8,545 bases of DNA. Origin: Marinilabilia sp964403175. Lineage in GTDB: Bacteria; Bacteroidota; Bacteroidia; Bacteroidales; Marinilabiliaceae. The translations under genes and the position numbers were made by a program. Of the stretch, positions 6,938 through 8,545 are shown piece by piece. The notes beneath the pieces are model-generated. The model made no database searches, was not told the origin of the DNA, and saw only the letters and a list, made by a program, of their open reading frames with translations. Where the stretch lies: the NCBI GenBank assembly GCA_964403175.1, contig CAYOFH010000142.1, forward strand, positions 1 to 8,545. Reading direction: 5' to 3'. The stretch's first letter is position 1; each line of letters starts with the position of its first letter.

Positions 6938-8308
6938 TTAACGATCCCATATTCCCCGGGCCGTTTTGTTAATGATTCTTTTGTACTGAATGGGATGAAG
7001 AACGGCTCCAAATGAGAGGCAGACAATGGTTCCAAGAATAACTCCCGATGACCCCATTTCCAGATATTTGGCAAAAAATACAGAAAGCGGAATATTGATC
7101 ACTGCAATTACAATTGACATATAAAGCTGCAATCGGATCTTCCCCACCCCATTTATCAGGTAAACAAACACGTTGTTCCAGGATTTTATCATAAAGAAAA
7201 ACATCATCAGCACGGATAAATGCAACGGAACTGTCACCATTTCTCCAATCCAGATATCATAAACCCACCCTGACAGAGCCAGCATAATAAGACTCCCCAC
7301 CACCAAAAGCCCCCATATTCCCAAGAGCTGCCGAATGGATTTCTTTATCCAGTTTACCTCGTTTTTTGTGTATGCCTGCGTGAAAGCAGACCAAAAAGGC
7401 TCCAAAACAATAAGAAACAACATCTCCCCAATACCGAAGTACTTACGGGCCACATTGTAAGGCACCACATCTTCGGGGCCTGTTACCTGAGAGATAATAA
7501 TATTGTCGGTGGAGAACATAATGATTACCGAAATCTGTACAATAAAAAACTGAACTCCCACTGAGGCCAATGACCTAAACTTATGCCAGTCAATATATTT
7601 CAGGGAAGGACTGATGTGTTTGTAGCGACGGGAAAAAAGAACGAAAGAGGCCACAATCTGCACCAACACCACCGAACCTGTCGATAATACGCCCACAACA
7701 ACAAGGTTACCGTACATTATCCGGTATTTTAGAGCAATCCAGATACCTATAAAAAACAGAACGCTGGAGATGCTGCTAAGCAACTGGCTCAATGCCGGAC
7801 GCTGATCGGCCACCAGGATAGTTCCAACCAACTGCAGGATAAAACGTAATGCAAAAAAGGTAAAAACAATCAGCAGAGTCGTAACCAGCATTTGATTAAA
7901 CGATTCATCTACCGCAACAATTTCAGGCCAGTCTAGTGCGAAAACACTAATCATTAACAAACCAAACATGATTGCGCTGATAATGGAAATAATAGTATAG
8001 GTGGAACTAACATAAATACGGGCCAGTTTGATATCATTCTCCGCAAGAGCCTCAGCCAGTTTATTACGCAAACCGGTACCCAGACCAATATTAAAAAAAC
8101 TAAACCAATTCATGATCCCACCAAGAGTAAGCCATACACCATGCAGTTCAGTTCCCAGAAATTTAAGTGTCAGAGGAAATCTCAGATAACTAATGCCCAC
8201 ATCCACTCCCTTGAGGCCGAACATCCCTGTGATGTTTTTTTTAATGCCCTTTCCGCGATCACTCTCCGAAGTCAAAAATTTTTTCTTTATTATCTGAATA
8301 ATATTCAT
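6938..8308 (-). CDS. Wzx-like polysaccharide flippase (MOP superfamily)
   Basis: A 456-residue inner-membrane protein with about 12 predicted hydrophobic helices (roughly 32-50, 57-76, 100-125, 140-160, 178-195, 203-225, 250-275, 290-310, 328-347, 360-385, 396-414 and 420-440). The start is GMFGLKGVDVGISYLRFPLTLKFLG, typical of Wzx/RfbX-type exporters. GVWLTLGGIMNWFSFFNIGLGTGLRNKLAEA is also characteristic, as are the charged loop RRYKHISPSLKYIDW and the helix starting TDNIIIS. Length and topology match full-size members. Its expected role is moving undecaprenyl-linked repeat units from the cytoplasmic to the periplasmic face, in a Wzx/Wzy pathway. It is the first gene after the leader, and the GT4 gene follows within 11 bp, so the two are almost certainly co-transcribed. 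The start ATG at 8308 has an AT-rich leader with no clear Shine-Dalgarno sequence. Confidence 0.92.
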   Translation of the reverse strand: MNIIQIIKKKFLTSESDRGKGIKKNITGMFGLKGVDVGISYLRFPLTLKFLGTELHGVWLTLGGIMNWFSFFNIGLGTGLRNKLAEALAENDIKLARIYVSSTYTIISIISAIMFGLLMISVFALDWPEIVAVDESFNQMLVTTLLIVFTFFALRFILQLVGTILVADQRPALSQLLSSISSVLFFIGIWIALKYRIMYGNLVVVGVLSTGSVVLVQIVASFVLFSRRYKHISPSLKYIDWHKFRSLASVGVQFFIVQISVIIMFSTDNIIISQVTGPEDVVPYNVARKYFGIGEMLFLIVLEPFWSAFTQAYTKNEVNWIKKSIRQLLGIWGLLVVGSLIMLALSGWVYDIWIGEMVTVPLHLSVLMMFFFMIKSWNNVFVYLINGVGKIRLQLYMSIVIAVINIPLSVFFAKYLEMGSSGVILGTIVCLSFGAVLHPIQYKRIINKTARGIWDR

Positions 8309-8363
8309 CCGTAAATAATTCGTTTAATTAATTGGTCGAATGGAACTTACATGGAAGGCTACT

Positions 8364-8416
8364 TACATTGTCTTTTATGGCAACCTTTGCCATACTCGTT
8401 TCATCCGTATAAACTT
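8364..8416. repeat. Diverged direct repeat, copy A
   Basis: Aligned without gaps against 8456-8508, 41 of 53 positions match. The most conserved part is CTCGTTTCATCCGTATAAA (19 bases), where the other copy has two differences. The copies are 92 bp apart, which is not a multiple of three, so a translated frame through both reads them in different frames. The similarity therefore acts at the DNA or RNA level rather than as protein repeats. This copy carries a perfect hairpin. Confidence 0.7.
8376..8394. other. Perfect inverted repeat (hairpin or operator-like)
   Basis: TATGGCAA and TTGCCATA form an 8-bp perfect inverted repeat around the 3-base centre CCT. Neither strand has a T-run after the stem, so it does not look like an intrinsic terminator. 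It could be a protein-binding site or an RNA stem. The equivalent place in the second repeat copy keeps a weaker form of the stem. Confidence 0.6.
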
Positions 8417-8455
8417 ATTTTTCAAAGTTGGGTAGAACTCGCATACAGGAACTTA

Positions 8456-8508
8456 TACATGTTCTATTGTGGCAAACAATGCTATGCTCGTTTCATTCGT
8501 TTAAAATT
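8456..8508. repeat. Diverged direct repeat, copy B
   Basis: This is the partner of 8364-8416 with 41 of 53 identical positions. At the stem position it reads TGTGGCAAACAATGCTATG. The seven outer pairs can still form in plus-strand RNA, three of them as G-U pairs, while the inner A-T pair is lost. As minus-strand RNA those three would be A-C mismatches. Confidence 0.7.
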
Positions 8509-8545
8509 TTGTAATTACCTGATAAAAAACTAATTAAAAATTTGA

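Larger units (their letters stand above)
8309..8545 (-). promoter_or_regulatory. Non-coding leader of the polysaccharide gene run
   Basis: This 237-bp region upstream of the flippase has no credible gene and reaches the window edge. As the first gap before seven same-strand genes, it is the likeliest site of their promoter within the window. I found no exact Bacteroidota promoter match; CAACTTTG on the minus strand (8423-8430) is one base off TAnnTTTG, but has no good upstream box. The region contains a diverged direct repeat and a hairpin, described separately. The actual promoter may lie beyond the right edge. Confidence 0.4.

Noticed and set aside
8376..8394. Hairpin as an intrinsic terminator of an upstream gene
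   Set aside because: The stem is followed by A-rich sequence on the minus strand and by CTCGTTTC on the plus strand. There is no U-run in either direction, and the stem is only moderately GC-rich.
8309..8420. Short minus-strand leader peptides beginning MKR in the two repeat copies
   Set aside because: Copy A would give nine codons and copy B only four before a stop. The sequences are not conserved as peptides and no ribosome binding site supports them.
8351..8533. Plus-strand 60-codon open frame containing the two repeat copies
   Set aside because: The repeats lie 92 bp apart and are read in different frames, the protein is rich in Cys, Tyr and Leu without any family pattern, and no ribosome binding site is present. 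It is better explained as an open stretch in a non-coding leader.
1..8545. CRISPR array, tRNA or rRNA gene, transposase or other mobile element
   Set aside because: No regularly spaced identical repeats, no tRNA-like or rRNA-like sequence, and no transposase or integrase motif was seen on either strand.

Overview
The window is a stretch of a surface-polysaccharide biosynthesis cluster (capsule, O-antigen or exopolysaccharide). All recognisable genes lie on the minus strand, so transcription runs from the right edge to the left. AT-rich DNA, start codons with no clear Shine-Dalgarno sequence, AT-rich leaders and the style of the proteins suggest a member of the Bacteroidota. This is inferred from general features, as no taxonomic marker is present. 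A run of exactly 100 N (5729-5828) shows the sequence is a scaffold from a draft or metagenome assembly.

Layout in transcription order: a non-coding leader (8309-8545) with a diverged 53-bp direct repeat and a perfect hairpin; a Wzx/MOP-type flippase (8308-6938); a family 4 glycosyltransferase whose C-terminus is lost in the gap (6926-5829); a family 2 glycosyltransferase whose N-terminus is lost in the same gap (5728-4922); two consecutive paralogous ATP-grasp enzymes of the 'sugar-transfer associated' type (4830-3667 and 3597-2416); an asparagine-synthetase-like protein that has only the synthetase domain (2304-1081); a second family 2 glycosyltransferase closely related to the first (1039-167); and, at the left edge, the first 13 codons of another gene that begins like a family 4 glycosyltransferase (40-1).

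The glycosyltransferases would assemble a lipid-linked repeat unit on the cytoplasmic face of the inner membrane, and the flippase would move it across. The unusual part is the middle. Two ATP-grasp ligase-like enzymes and one synthetase-only AsnB-like enzyme stand together between two near-duplicate family 2 glycosyltransferases. ATP-grasp and AsnB folds both activate carboxylates for amide or related bond formation, so the block may decorate the glycan, for example by amidating a uronic acid or attaching an amino acid. That role is inference. No polymerase (Wzy), chain-length regulator, initiating phosphoglycosyltransferase or nucleotide-sugar pathway gene is visible here.
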